A stretch of DNA of 35,614 nt, from contig URAK01000018.1 in assembly GCA_900545705.1 (NCBI GenBank), positions 1 through 35,614 of the forward strand. The letters run 5' to 3'. Below, one piece after another: positions 8,187 to 16,249 of this stretch. Each line of letters begins with the position of its first letter. The stretch's first letter is position 1. A program made the translations under genes and the position numbers. The notes under the pieces are model-generated. The model had not been told where the DNA came from, searched no databases, and saw only the letters and a list, made by a program, of their open reading frames with translations. This DNA is from an uncultured Opitutales bacterium (GTDB taxonomy: Bacteria; Verrucomicrobiota; Verrucomicrobiia; Opitutales; Intestinicryptomonadaceae).

Positions 8187-9113
8187 ATGGGCGACAAACT
8201 AAAAGATATGCTCAAAAAGGTGCGGCAAATAGAAATCCGCACCAACAAGCACGTCAGCGACGCGCTTGCGGGAGCCTACCACAGCATCTTCAAGGGGCGC
8301 GGCATGGACTTTGAGGAGGCGCGCGAATACCAGCCCGGCGACGAAATACGCAGCATAGACTGGAATGTCACGGCGCGCACCGGAAAAGCCCATGTAAAAA
8401 AATACCGCGAGGAGCGCGAGCTTACGATGATGATAGCGGTAGATTTGTCGGCGAGTGGGCAGTTCGGCAGCGGCGAGCTCTCTAAGAGGGAACTTGCTGC
8501 GGAGCTCGCTAGCACGCTCGCATTTTCCGCAGCGAGAAACGGAGACAAAGTTGGGCTTGCTCTGTTCACCGAAGGGGTCGAGCACATCATACCCCCGCGC
8601 AAGGGGCGCAGGCACATTTTAAGGCTGATACGCGACATTCTCGTGTGGCGGCCGCAAAAGAGCGGCACGGACATAGCGGCGGCTCTCGACGAAATAAACA
8701 GAATGCTAAAAAGAAAGGCCATTGTCGTTTTAATAAGCGACTTTTTGCAGGGGCCCGACGGCAAACTCCCCAACCCTGAGGAGAAGGCGGCGGATCCCGT
8801 ATTTAAGGCGCTCGACATCGCCAACCGCAGGCACGACTTGGTCTGCTTTTCGCTCTCCGACCCGCGGGAGCTTGAAATGCCGCGCGGCCTTGGGGTGGTG
8901 ACGCTCGAAGACGGCGAGACAGGCGAGATAGTCGCCATCGACACTAACAGCTCATACATTTGCGGCAAATATGCCGCGATAAACGCCGCCCGCATGAGGG
9001 AATTCAAGCGGGCGCTCGCGAGGTCTAATATAGACTTGCTCGAAGTTTACACAGACAAACCATACATCTCTGCTTTGAGAAGATTTTTTGAAAGGCGGGC
9101 TGCAAGGCAATGA
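8187..9113 (+). CDS. DUF58 domain protein (MoxR-associated)
   Basis: 308 residues, cytosolic, no membrane helix. The DUF58 signature GRGMDFEEAREYQPGDEIR continues into SIDWNVTAR (38-64), and a VWA-like fold follows with an incomplete metal-site motif DLSAS (86-90) in MIAVDLSASGQFG. DUF58 proteins nearly always lie next to moxR; they are thought to be adaptor or substrate proteins for the ATPase. The stop overlaps the next start by four bases (ATGA), so the two are probably translated together. Confidence 0.93.
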   Translation: MGDKLKDMLKKVRQIEIRTNKHVSDALAGAYHSIFKGRGMDFEEAREYQPGDEIRSIDWNVTARTGKAHVKKYREERELTMMIAVDLSASGQFGSGELSKRELAAELASTLAFSAARNGDKVGLALFTEGVEHIIPPRKGRRHILRLIRDILVWRPQKSGTDIAAALDEINRMLKRKAIVVLISDFLQGPDGKLPNPEEKAADPVFKALDIANRRHDLVCFSLSDPRELEMPRGLGVVTLEDGETGEIVAIDTNSSYICGKYAAINAARMREFKRALARSNIDLLEVYTDKPYISALRRFFERRAARQ

Positions 9114-9895
9114 ATAGGATTTTAAAAACGTTAAAAGTTTTCTGGATTTGCGCCGCCGCAATTTTTTCGATTGCGGCTTTTGGGCAGCAAGCGCCAGGAT
9201 CGACATCGGCGCCCGCAATGCCTGCGGCCGTGGTGCCCCCTGCGGGAATACCTGCCATGGGGACGCCCGCATCTCAGCCGGCGGCCCGGCAGCCTGAGAC
9301 AGTTTCATACGAAAATATTTTTCCGGAAATATCGCCTGACAAGGGAAAAATCGGAATCGGTTTTTTTGAGAAGTATTGGGGTTGGATTGCAGCTTTATGC
9401 GCGGCGGTGCTTGCCGGCTTGTACTTAATTTTCAGGCCGAGAAAGCCCGTCCCCAAAACTCCATACGAGCTCGCCATGGCGGCGATAGACGCAGCCGAGC
9501 AAAACTCCGCGGACCTCGACGAAAAGGAATACGCCTCGCAAATAAGCTTTGCAGTGAGGGCATACATCGAGGGTCAGCACTCTATACCCGCCCCTGTGAA
9601 AACGACACAGGAATTTTTAAAAATCGCAGCGAAATCCATAGTATTCGACAAACAGCAGCGCGCTCTGATATCCCAAATTTTAAACATGTCCGACATGGCA
9701 AAGTTTGCCCGCGATAAATTTACTTCGGCCGAGCGCGCCGAACTTTCCTCATGCGCGAGGAAGTTTTTGGAGTCGGATAAAATCCGCTGCGATATAAAGA
9801 GCGGTTTGGAAAAATCCGCACCCGCCGAGCCCGAAGAAGCGGCGGAAACTGATGAAAAAAACGGAACGGAAAAAACAAACGATACCGAGAAATGA
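9110..9895 (+). CDS. DUF4381-like membrane protein of the bat operon
   Basis: 261 residues. An N-terminal signal or anchor (about 8-25) is followed by a Pro/Ala-rich periplasmic stretch (27-65). A membrane helix (WGWIAALCAAVLAGLYLIF, 91-108) comes next. Then a cytosolic helical domain begins KTPYELAMAAIDAAE (116-130) and continues with EYASQISFAVRAYIEGQ, the pattern I associate with DUF4381. In related operons a DUF4381 gene lies between DUF58 and batA as here. The C-terminus is acidic (AEPEEAAETDEKN). It overlaps its neighbours by 4 nt on both sides, so it belongs to the operon. The long Pro/Ala-rich N-terminal segment is more than the minimal family form. Confidence 0.8.
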   Translation: MNRILKTLKVFWICAAAIFSIAAFGQQAPGSTSAPAMPAAVVPPAGIPAMGTPASQPAARQPETVSYENIFPEISPDKGKIGIGFFEKYWGWIAALCAAVLAGLYLIFRPRKPVPKTPYELAMAAIDAAEQNSADLDEKEYASQISFAVRAYIEGQHSIPAPVKTTQEFLKIAAKSIVFDKQQRALISQILNMSDMAKFARDKFTSAERAELSSCARKFLESDKIRCDIKSGLEKSAPAEPEEAAETDEKNGTEKTNDTEK

Positions 9896-10929
9896 ACTTT
9901 GATTTTGCAAATCCAAATCTATTATGGCTGCTTCTGCTGCTGCCGGTGCTGGCGCTATTGCGCTCAGCCTCAGGCAAGAGCGGCTCGATAATTTTTTCAA
10001 GCGTTGCGATAGCGAAGGAGGCCGCTGGCAAAAACAGGGCTAAGCCGGGATTTTGGAGATTTTTATTAACTCTTATAGCGCTCGCCCTGCTTATTACAGC
10101 CCTCGCGCGCCCGCGCCTCGGAAAGGGATACAGCGAGCGCGAAGAAAGCGGCATCGATATAGTTCTTACAATAGACGTATCTGGCTCCATGGCGGCGCTC
10201 GATTTCTCTCCCAACGCTGTAACCCCAATAACGCGCATGGACGCCGTAAAAGCGGTCATAAAAGAGTTTGTAGACAGGCGCCCCAACGACAGAATCGGCA
10301 TGATAACGTTCGCGTCGAATCCGTTTATCGTCTCGCCCATGACCTTGAACCACGACTGGCTCAGGAAAAATTTCGAGAGGGTCGACATAGGCGTTATCGA
10401 CGCAAACAGCACGGCGATAGGGACCGCCCTCGTCATGAGCGTAAACAGGCTCAAAGAACTTAAAAACGCAAAGAGCCGCGTGGTGATACTGCTAACGGAC
10501 GGCGAAAACAACGCCGGGCAGATAACGCCGATAGCCGCCGCCGAAGCAGCGGCGTCTTTCAACACGAAAGTCTACACAATAGCTGTCGGCAGAAGCGGCA
10601 TAGTCCCGACCGCGCGCCTCGACGAAAACCAAAGGGTCGTGCGCGACAACTACAACAGGCCCGTTTACGCGGGCGATATGCGAAGCAGTGTCGACGAGGG
10701 CACTTTGAGAAAAATTTCAGAAATAACTGGCGGCAAATTCTACCGCGCCGAAAACATGGCGGAGCTGCGAAATATATACTCCGACATAGACGCGCTCGAA
10801 AAAACTACTGTGAAATTGAAAAACTTCACCTCTTACGAAGAACTCTTCCCGTGGTTCGCGATAGCGGCACTCGCGGTTCTTGCTCTAAAACTGCTGCTTG
10901 TAAACACAAGACTTAGGACTTTACCATGA
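9892..10929 (+). CDS. batA: BatA: membrane-anchored von Willebrand factor A protein
   Basis: 345 residues. N-terminal hydrophobic helices (LLWLLLLLPVLALL, about 10-23, and FLLTLIALALLITALA, 58-72) anchor a VWA domain whose MIDAS motif is DVSGS (95-99) in VLTIDVSGSM. The later metal-site strand reads VILLTDGENN, and a last membrane helix lies near the C-terminus (WFAIAALAVLALKLLLV). BatA proteins form part of an inner-membrane complex in the Bat aerotolerance and envelope-stress system. The domain is complete and all MIDAS Ser/Asp residues are present. It overlaps both neighbours by 4 nt. Confidence 0.93.
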   Translation: MNFDFANPNLLWLLLLLPVLALLRSASGKSGSIIFSSVAIAKEAAGKNRAKPGFWRFLLTLIALALLITALARPRLGKGYSEREESGIDIVLTIDVSGSMAALDFSPNAVTPITRMDAVKAVIKEFVDRRPNDRIGMITFASNPFIVSPMTLNHDWLRKNFERVDIGVIDANSTAIGTALVMSVNRLKELKNAKSRVVILLTDGENNAGQITPIAAAEAAASFNTKVYTIAVGRSGIVPTARLDENQRVVRDNYNRPVYAGDMRSSVDEGTLRKISEITGGKFYRAENMAELRNIYSDIDALEKTTVKLKNFTSYEELFPWFAIAALAVLALKLLLVNTRLRTLP

Positions 10930-13568
10930 CATTCCATTCGCCAATATGGTTGTACGCCGGCTTGATTGCGGCAATAGCGCTGATAGCGCTCGCATTTTAC
11001 TCGCGCTCGAAAAGGCGCGACATGCTCTCGAAATTCGCGTCTAAAAGGCTCATGCCCGAACTTACGCGCACTGTTAGCCGGCCTAAGATAATCGCAAAAA
11101 ACACCCTCGCATTCTTGTCGGTAATGCTTATATTTGCGGCGCTCGCGCGCCCGCAGTGGGGCTACCGTTGGGAAGAGACAAAAACGCGCGGCATAGACAT
11201 AATATTTGCGATAGACACCTCTAACAGCATGCTCGCCGAAGACGTAAAGCCCGACAGGCTCGAGCGCGCGAAACTATCTGTGCTCGACCTTGTGAACATA
11301 TTGCAAGGAGATAAGATAGGCATAGTAGCCTTCAGCGGACAGGCTTTTTTGCAATGCCCGCTGACGCTCGACTACGACGCGTTTAGAATGTCGCTTGAAG
11401 CGCTCGACACAAACGTCATACAGCGCGGCGGCACAAACATATCTGCCGCCATAGAAGAAGCCGAGGTAGCTTTTGCTTCAACCTCCAATCGCAAGATAAT
11501 CGTGCTAATAAGCGACGGCGAGGAGCTTGAAGATTCAGCTCTCAGTGCAGCTAAAAAAGCGGCTGAAAACGGGGTGGTCATCTACACGCTTGGAGTTGGA
11601 GGCGCGAACGGAGAGTTCATTCCCGTGCGCGACGCGTCCGGTGGCACCACACTTCTAAAAGACGAATCGGGCAATCCCGTAAAGAGCAGGCTAAACGAGA
11701 AAACTCTGACGGAAATAGCAAAGGCAACAGGAGGATTCTACGAACCGCTCACGGCCGATGGAATGGATATAATATACAACGAAGGCCTAAAAAAAATCCC
11801 GACGCAAGAATTGTCTTCGAGGATGAAGCAGCTGGCAATCGAGAGGTTTCAAATACCGCTCGGCTTGGCGATATTGCTGCTAGCGTTAAGCTCGCTTACC
11901 GGAACTCGAAAATTCTTTGTGGGCCGAGGAGGAGCGGTGGCAGTATTATTTTTATCGTTCGCACTTATCCCCGCGCCTAAAAGCTTCGCGCAAGACCAGC
12001 AGCAAGCCCCGCAACAGGCAGCCGGTGTCGCGCCCATTGCAACAGGCTCTGAAGGAAAGTTAACTCCGCAAGCAGACGCTTCCGCCGAAAAGCTAACTCC
12101 GCAAGCGGATGCTCCCGCCGAAAAGCCGCAGGAGAAAAAATATTCCATTCCTGAAGATCCCAGCTCCCGCGACCTGTTCAACTTGGGCATAGACGCTAAA
12201 AATGCGGGAGATTTTGAAAAGGCGAGGGAATTTTTTCTCGATGCGGCAAAGCTTTCGCCGGAAGATTTCTCACTGCATTCCGATATTTACTATAATATAG
12301 GCAATATGGACTATGCGGCGGCAAAATCCGCAAGCTCTAAAATGCTCGCCCCCCAAAATGTCGCAAAAAACACCGCAGCAGTTTTTGCCCAGTCGGAACA
12401 ATCAGCATCGCTCGGCACTCAGACTCTTGGCGAAGGCCTAAAACTTCTTGAAGAGGAGTCTAAAGCCCTGAAATCCGCTAAAGATGAAAACGAAAAAAAA
12501 CAGGCGCTTGAAAAAAGCCCGTTAAAACAAAACGGATTTCAGGAAAAGTTAAAGCAGGCTATATCCGCTTGCGAATCTTCTTCAAAAGCCGCCGAAGAAG
12601 CTTCCGCGTCTATTGGGAAAGCCGTTTCACAATGGGAAGATCTCTCCAAAATGATCGACAAACCCGTTTCTGAATACTCCGACGCCCTTCTCCTCAACCC
12701 ATCAAACAACGAAGCAGCAAAAAATCTAAAAGCTGCCGAATCGGCGAAATCTGCGGCGGCAAAAGAAATGGATAAGCTTTCAAAAATATCCGCAAACTCC
12801 GTCCCCGAGCTTCAAAAGATAAAGCAAGATCTCGGGAAACTTGTCGAAGAATTGAAAAAACTTCTGCGCGACGACAACCAGAATCAGCAGAATCAGAATA
12901 ATCAAAATAACCAGCAAAATCAGCAAAATCAGAATAATCAAAATAACCAGCAAAATCAGCAGAATCAGAATAACCAACAGAACCAACAGAATCAGCAGAA
13001 TCAGAATAACCAGCAAAACCAGCAAAACCAGAATAACCAGCAGAATCAGCAAGACCAAAATAAACAAAATCAAAACAATCAAGACAAACAAAACCAGCAA
13101 AACAACCAAGAGCAACAAGGCAAAGACCAGCAGAAAGACAAGCAGGAAAACCAGCAAGATAAACAAAACGAAAAGGATAAAGGAAATCAAAACAACGCCG
13201 ATAAAAACAAAGAGGAAAATTCCCGGCCGGACAGCAATAAAAACGGCAGTGAAGATCGGCAGAATTCAGAAAACAAAAAAGACGAACAAGCCATAGACAA
13301 TTCACAAAAGTCCGGAGGCGAGGATAAAAAGCCCGAGTCAGCCCAAGGAGGCGACAAGCGGGATGAACTCCCCACCCCGAAAAAAGACGAACCTGCCGGA
13401 GCGGCTGGCGAAGTCGACAAAGAGAATGTCAGAGAAACTGAAGGCGCCATGACAAGGGCGGAAGCCAGACAGCTTCTCGATTCAATGAAGGACGATGAAA
13501 AATTCCTGCCTCTGCGCGGGTTTGGAACGCAAAAACAACGCTACGAAAGCTCTTATAAAGATTGGTAA
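10926..13568 (+). CDS. batB: BatB-BatC fusion: VWA domain plus TPR region plus Gln/Asn-rich tail
   Basis: 880 residues, far longer than a usual BatB of about 330. Residues 1-340 are BatB: two N-terminal helices (7-24, 60-75), MIDAS DTSNS (97-101), strand IIVLISDGEEL, and a terminal helix. A further hydrophobic helix near 345-355 (GAVAVLFLSFALIPA) precedes an Ala/Pro repeat linker. A TPR-like part (about 410-450, DLFNLGIDAKNAGDFEKAREF) and coiled-coil helices (about 490-640) correspond to BatC. Then comes a roughly 90-residue run of almost only Gln and Asn (about 650-735), and finally a charged tail with DSMKDDEKFLPLRGF at the end. No frameshift is visible. In Bacteroidota batB and batC are separate genes, so this is a domain fusion. 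Confidence 0.9.
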   Translation: MTFHSPIWLYAGLIAAIALIALAFYSRSKRRDMLSKFASKRLMPELTRTVSRPKIIAKNTLAFLSVMLIFAALARPQWGYRWEETKTRGIDIIFAIDTSNSMLAEDVKPDRLERAKLSVLDLVNILQGDKIGIVAFSGQAFLQCPLTLDYDAFRMSLEALDTNVIQRGGTNISAAIEEAEVAFASTSNRKIIVLISDGEELEDSALSAAKKAAENGVVIYTLGVGGANGEFIPVRDASGGTTLLKDESGNPVKSRLNEKTLTEIAKATGGFYEPLTADGMDIIYNEGLKKIPTQELSSRMKQLAIERFQIPLGLAILLLALSSLTGTRKFFVGRGGAVAVLFLSFALIPAPKSFAQDQQQAPQQAAGVAPIATGSEGKLTPQADASAEKLTPQADAPAEKPQEKKYSIPEDPSSRDLFNLGIDAKNAGDFEKAREFFLDAAKLSPEDFSLHSDIYYNIGNMDYAAAKSASSKMLAPQNVAKNTAAVFAQSEQSASLGTQTLGEGLKLLEEESKALKSAKDENEKKQALEKSPLKQNGFQEKLKQAISACESSSKAAEEASASIGKAVSQWEDLSKMIDKPVSEYSDALLLNPSNNEAAKNLKAAESAKSAAAKEMDKLSKISANSVPELQKIKQDLGKLVEELKKLLRDDNQNQQNQNNQNNQQNQQNQNNQNNQQNQQNQNNQQNQQNQQNQNNQQNQQNQNNQQNQQDQNKQNQNNQDKQNQQNNQEQQGKDQQKDKQENQQDKQNEKDKGNQNNADKNKEENSRPDSNKNGSEDRQNSENKKDEQAIDNSQKSGGEDKKPESAQGGDKRDELPTPKKDEPAGAAGEVDKENVRETEGAMTRAEARQLLDSMKDDEKFLPLRGFGTQKQRYESSYKDW
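12877..13090 (+). repeat. Degenerate CAR/AAY tandem repeats encoding poly-Gln/Asn
   Basis: The DNA is built of AAT/AAC and CAG/CAA codons in short repeating blocks. At least one 36-nt block is repeated almost exactly in tandem (12897-12932 and 12933-12968). Synonymous mixing of codons shows the protein composition is kept while the DNA drifts. Such arrays can gain or lose units by slippage without breaking the frame. Confidence 0.85.
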
Positions 13569-15391
13569 TGAAAAGACTGACTCAAATTATCCTAACACTT
13601 TCTTTTGTCTGCACCGCAATCGCGCAGACGATAGAAACCGAGGGGTTTTCCCCCGGCGAAATACGCCCCGGCGACTACGCAACATACAGGCTCGTATTCA
13701 GAAATGCGAACGGCGCCTCTGTGCGGCACTCGGACATACCGGTCCCTGACGGGCTCGCAATAACCGGCACAAGCCAGTCGCAGAACTACTCCTTTATAAA
13801 CGGGCGCGCGTCGTCGAGCGTAACGCTCGACTTTACAATGGAGGCTGAACGCGAGGGAGAATTTACTATACCCGCATGGAAAATATCTTTTGGCGGGAAA
13901 TCGTTCGACATTGCTGCGGCAACGCTGAAAGTTTCCAACAGCGCGCCAGCCCGGCAATATTCCGGAATGAGGGGCGGATTCCGCAGAATTTCCCCCTCTA
14001 TGAGGGAACAAAACCACTCATACGACGACTCGCTAAAAAATTCGATAACCCTCGAGCTAAAACTTCCGCGTGAAAAAATATACGTAGGCGAAACCATTAA
14101 ATGCGAGCTCGTCCTATCGTGCGACAAGTCTTTATACGAAAAAGGTTATAGAATATCGCAAATAGTCCCGCAAATAAAGAATATCGACGCGTTCGAGTGC
14201 CCCGCCTTCAACGAAGAACCTGTCATCGATACAGACAGCGACCCAAACAAATTATTTGTGATATATAGAACTGTCATAACCCCTTTAAAGGCGGGTTCGT
14301 ACGACCTCGAATTTTCCGCGGCGGGGATACTCAACCGCGAAATATCTTTGGAAGACATCATGGGCATGTCTATGATGGATAGAATGCTATCATTGGGTTC
14401 CGGCAGGCGCATGCGCTTCGACGTGCCAATGAAGCCCTTGAAGCTCCAAATTCTTCCGCTGCCGAGCGAAGGCAAACCCAAAAACTTTACAGGCGCCATA
14501 GGCAAATTCGATCTTGCGGAAGTCTCCGTCACTCCTGACGCCCTTTCCGTGGGAGAGCCTTGCACGATTCTCGTAAAAATAATAGGCACAGGCAATTTTA
14601 ACAGAATGAACGCGCCGGCGCTGACAGACACAAAGAACTGGAAAACCTACAAGCCAAAATCGTCTTTTATCGACGAGAGCGGCAATCAGGGGTACATTGG
14701 CTTAAAAACGTTTGAATATACGGTTGTCCCGACAGCCGCAGACTTGGCGACAGCCCCGAGAGTGGCTTTCAACTATTTCGATCCCGAAACCGGCAAATAC
14801 GTCGAAAATACCTCCGAGCCCCTGAAAGTCAGCGTTGCCCCGACCATCCGCTCCAAAACTGTAAGGGAAGCTCAGGAGGAAGACGCAAAGCCCGCTCCCG
14901 CCTTCTCAAAAATATCCGAAGGTGTCCATACAAAAGGCTCCTCCGCAATCTTTGATTCTCCGTGGTTCTGGCTCTCTCAGCTTGGGCTCGTTGCAATCGT
15001 TGCGATATTTGCTGCATACAGATATCGGGTGAGGAGACTCGAAACCGATCCTGCATACGCCAAAAAAATGCAGTATTTTGCAAAATCAAAATCCGCACTC
15101 AAATTGGCGCTTTCAAACGCAGGATCTCCCGAAAAATTCTTCCCGTGCGCCCGCGATGCCCTCAGATACGCCCTCTCGGCAAATTCTCAAAACGACGCGA
15201 TGTCGCTTTCATTGAAGGACGCGCTTGAACAAGCCGATAAGTTAGGGTTGGACTACGACGGTATCGCCGCCATCAAAGCGGTATTTGACGGCGCGGATTC
15301 CATAGAATTCGGCGGGGCTGGAGCTACGCATTCAGATTGCGGGAAACTCTCGAAAGATCTCTCCGCAATAATTGGCAGGATATTAAAATGA
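13568..15391 (+). CDS. batD: BatD: oxygen-tolerance family membrane protein
   Basis: 607 residues. I start it at the ATG that overlaps the previous stop by one base (TAATG, 13566-13570), since a signal peptide follows directly (MKRLTQIILTLSFVCTAIAQ). The large periplasmic part holds immunoglobulin-like beta strands: FSPGEIRPGDYATYRLVF is the typical first repeat of BatD, and LPREKIYVGETIKCEL begins another. A membrane helix (FWLSQLGLVAIVAIFAAYRY, about 460-480) leads to a cytosolic helical tail. BatD proteins are thought to scaffold the BatA/BatB complex on the periplasmic side. It sits between the BatB-BatC fusion gene and batE with overlapping codons. Confidence 0.92.
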   Translation: MKRLTQIILTLSFVCTAIAQTIETEGFSPGEIRPGDYATYRLVFRNANGASVRHSDIPVPDGLAITGTSQSQNYSFINGRASSSVTLDFTMEAEREGEFTIPAWKISFGGKSFDIAAATLKVSNSAPARQYSGMRGGFRRISPSMREQNHSYDDSLKNSITLELKLPREKIYVGETIKCELVLSCDKSLYEKGYRISQIVPQIKNIDAFECPAFNEEPVIDTDSDPNKLFVIYRTVITPLKAGSYDLEFSAAGILNREISLEDIMGMSMMDRMLSLGSGRRMRFDVPMKPLKLQILPLPSEGKPKNFTGAIGKFDLAEVSVTPDALSVGEPCTILVKIIGTGNFNRMNAPALTDTKNWKTYKPKSSFIDESGNQGYIGLKTFEYTVVPTAADLATAPRVAFNYFDPETGKYVENTSEPLKVSVAPTIRSKTVREAQEEDAKPAPAFSKISEGVHTKGSSAIFDSPWFWLSQLGLVAIVAIFAAYRYRVRRLETDPAYAKKMQYFAKSKSALKLALSNAGSPEKFFPCARDALRYALSANSQNDAMSLSLKDALEQADKLGLDYDGIAAIKAVFDGADSIEFGGAGATHSDCGKLSKDLSAIIGRILK

Positions 15392-16125
15392 AAAACATGC
15401 TAAGAATGATACTTGGGGCGTTTGCCGCGCTTGCAATCTGCGCGGCCTCCACCCTATTCGCCCAAACTCCGGAAGAATATTTTATGTTGGGCAACAGCGC
15501 ATACAAGGCTGGCGATTACCAAAAAGCGGCGGAAAATTACGGGCTCGCCGAAAAAAACGGTTTGAAGACTGCCGAACTATACTTTAACCGCGCAAACACC
15601 AACGTAAAAAAAGGCTCTCCCGCACTCGCCCTTGCAGATTATCTAAAAGCCATATCAATATCGCCAAGAATGCGCGAAGCATCTGCAAACTTGAAGATTC
15701 TTTCCCAAGAAGCGTCTCTACAAATACCGGACATGTCGTCTGCGTTTTTTGAGCTTTCAAAGGGCGAGTGGATAGCGGCGGCGGTAGCCGCATTCTGGGC
15801 ATGCGCGCTAATAATCGTCATACCGCCGTTATACGGCAAGGGCGGGAAAATGTCTTGGTTTTTGGCATTGGTGCTGTTTATAGCTTTCGGGGTTAGCGCC
15901 TGCGGAATTAAAACGTGGCTCGACTTTGAATCGTCCGGCATAGTTGTAAAACAGGACGCTCCCATGCGGATATCCCCTTCCCCAAACGCCCCTGTTGAAT
16001 TGCACGCGACAGAAGGCCAGATTTTAAAACTTATACGCAAAGGCGAAAATTTTAGTTTCGCCTCCGCCCCCAATGGCAAGAATGGATGGGTGAAAAATTC
16101 CGACATCGCCTTTATATCAGATTAA
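15388..16125 (+). CDS. batE: BatE: TPR protein with membrane helices and SH3-like domain
   Basis: 245 residues. The start at 15388 is fixed by the ATGA overlap with the end of batD and by the signal peptide it opens (MLRMILGAFAALAICAA then STLFAQ); an in-frame start at 15337 would only add residues overlapping batD. TPR units cover about 28-110 (YFMLGNSAYKAGDYQKAAENY and LYFNRANTNVKKGSPALALA). Two membrane helices follow (WIAAAVAAFWACALIIVIPP and WFLALVLFIAFGVSACGI). The C-terminal part has an SH3b-like pattern (DAPMRISPSPNAPVELHATEG, then GWVKNSDIAFI). This order is that of BatE. It is the last gene of the operon. Confidence 0.88.
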   Translation: MKNMLRMILGAFAALAICAASTLFAQTPEEYFMLGNSAYKAGDYQKAAENYGLAEKNGLKTAELYFNRANTNVKKGSPALALADYLKAISISPRMREASANLKILSQEASLQIPDMSSAFFELSKGEWIAAAVAAFWACALIIVIPPLYGKGGKMSWFLALVLFIAFGVSACGIKTWLDFESSGIVVKQDAPMRISPSPNAPVELHATEGQILKLIRKGENFSFASAPNGKNGWVKNSDIAFISD

Positions 16126-16153
16126 CCCCAATTAAAACTTATTTTAAAGTTGG

Positions 16154-16181
16154 CTCTGCGCCGCTTACTCTGCGCCGCGGA
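16154..16181 (+). repeat. 14-nt tandem duplication
   Basis: CTCTGCGCCGCTTA (16154-16167) is followed at once by CTCTGCGCCGCGGA (16168-16181). It lies between batE and the peroxidase gene, upstream of the probable promoter of the latter. Confidence 0.6.
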
Positions 16182-16194
16182 GCTCTTTATTTTC

Positions 16195-16249
16195 TTGATT
16201 TAATTATGCAATATTGCCTTAATTATTTCCGCAAAAATCCTATTGTGTC
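16195..16249 (+). promoter_or_regulatory. AT-rich promoter region of the peroxidase gene
   Basis: TTGATT at 16195-16200 could be a -35 element or half of an FNR-type site (TTGAT). TTAATTA occurs twice at 19-nt spacing in the following sequence (from 16199 and from 16219). No full FNR palindrome is present, so the assignment is tentative. No clear Shine-Dalgarno precedes the ATG at 16250. Confidence 0.3.

Noticed and set aside
8276..9007. 243-codon minus-strand frame across the DUF58 gene
   Set aside because: The plus-strand DUF58 gene is unmistakable; the antisense frame is Ser/Arg-rich with no family pattern.
9720..10565. 281-codon minus-strand frame across the DUF4381-like and batA genes
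   Set aside because: Antisense to two overlapping genes with clear domains; composition typical of shadow frames.
12877..13090. CRISPR-like array
   Set aside because: The repeats are codon blocks inside a long open frame, with no unique spacers or palindromic repeat units.
12780..13190. Minus-strand frame giving a very hydrophobic Leu/Val/Ile-rich protein
   Set aside because: It is the antisense of the Gln/Asn codon repeats in the BatB-BatC gene; the hydrophobic pattern follows from the repeat, and there is no ribosome binding site.
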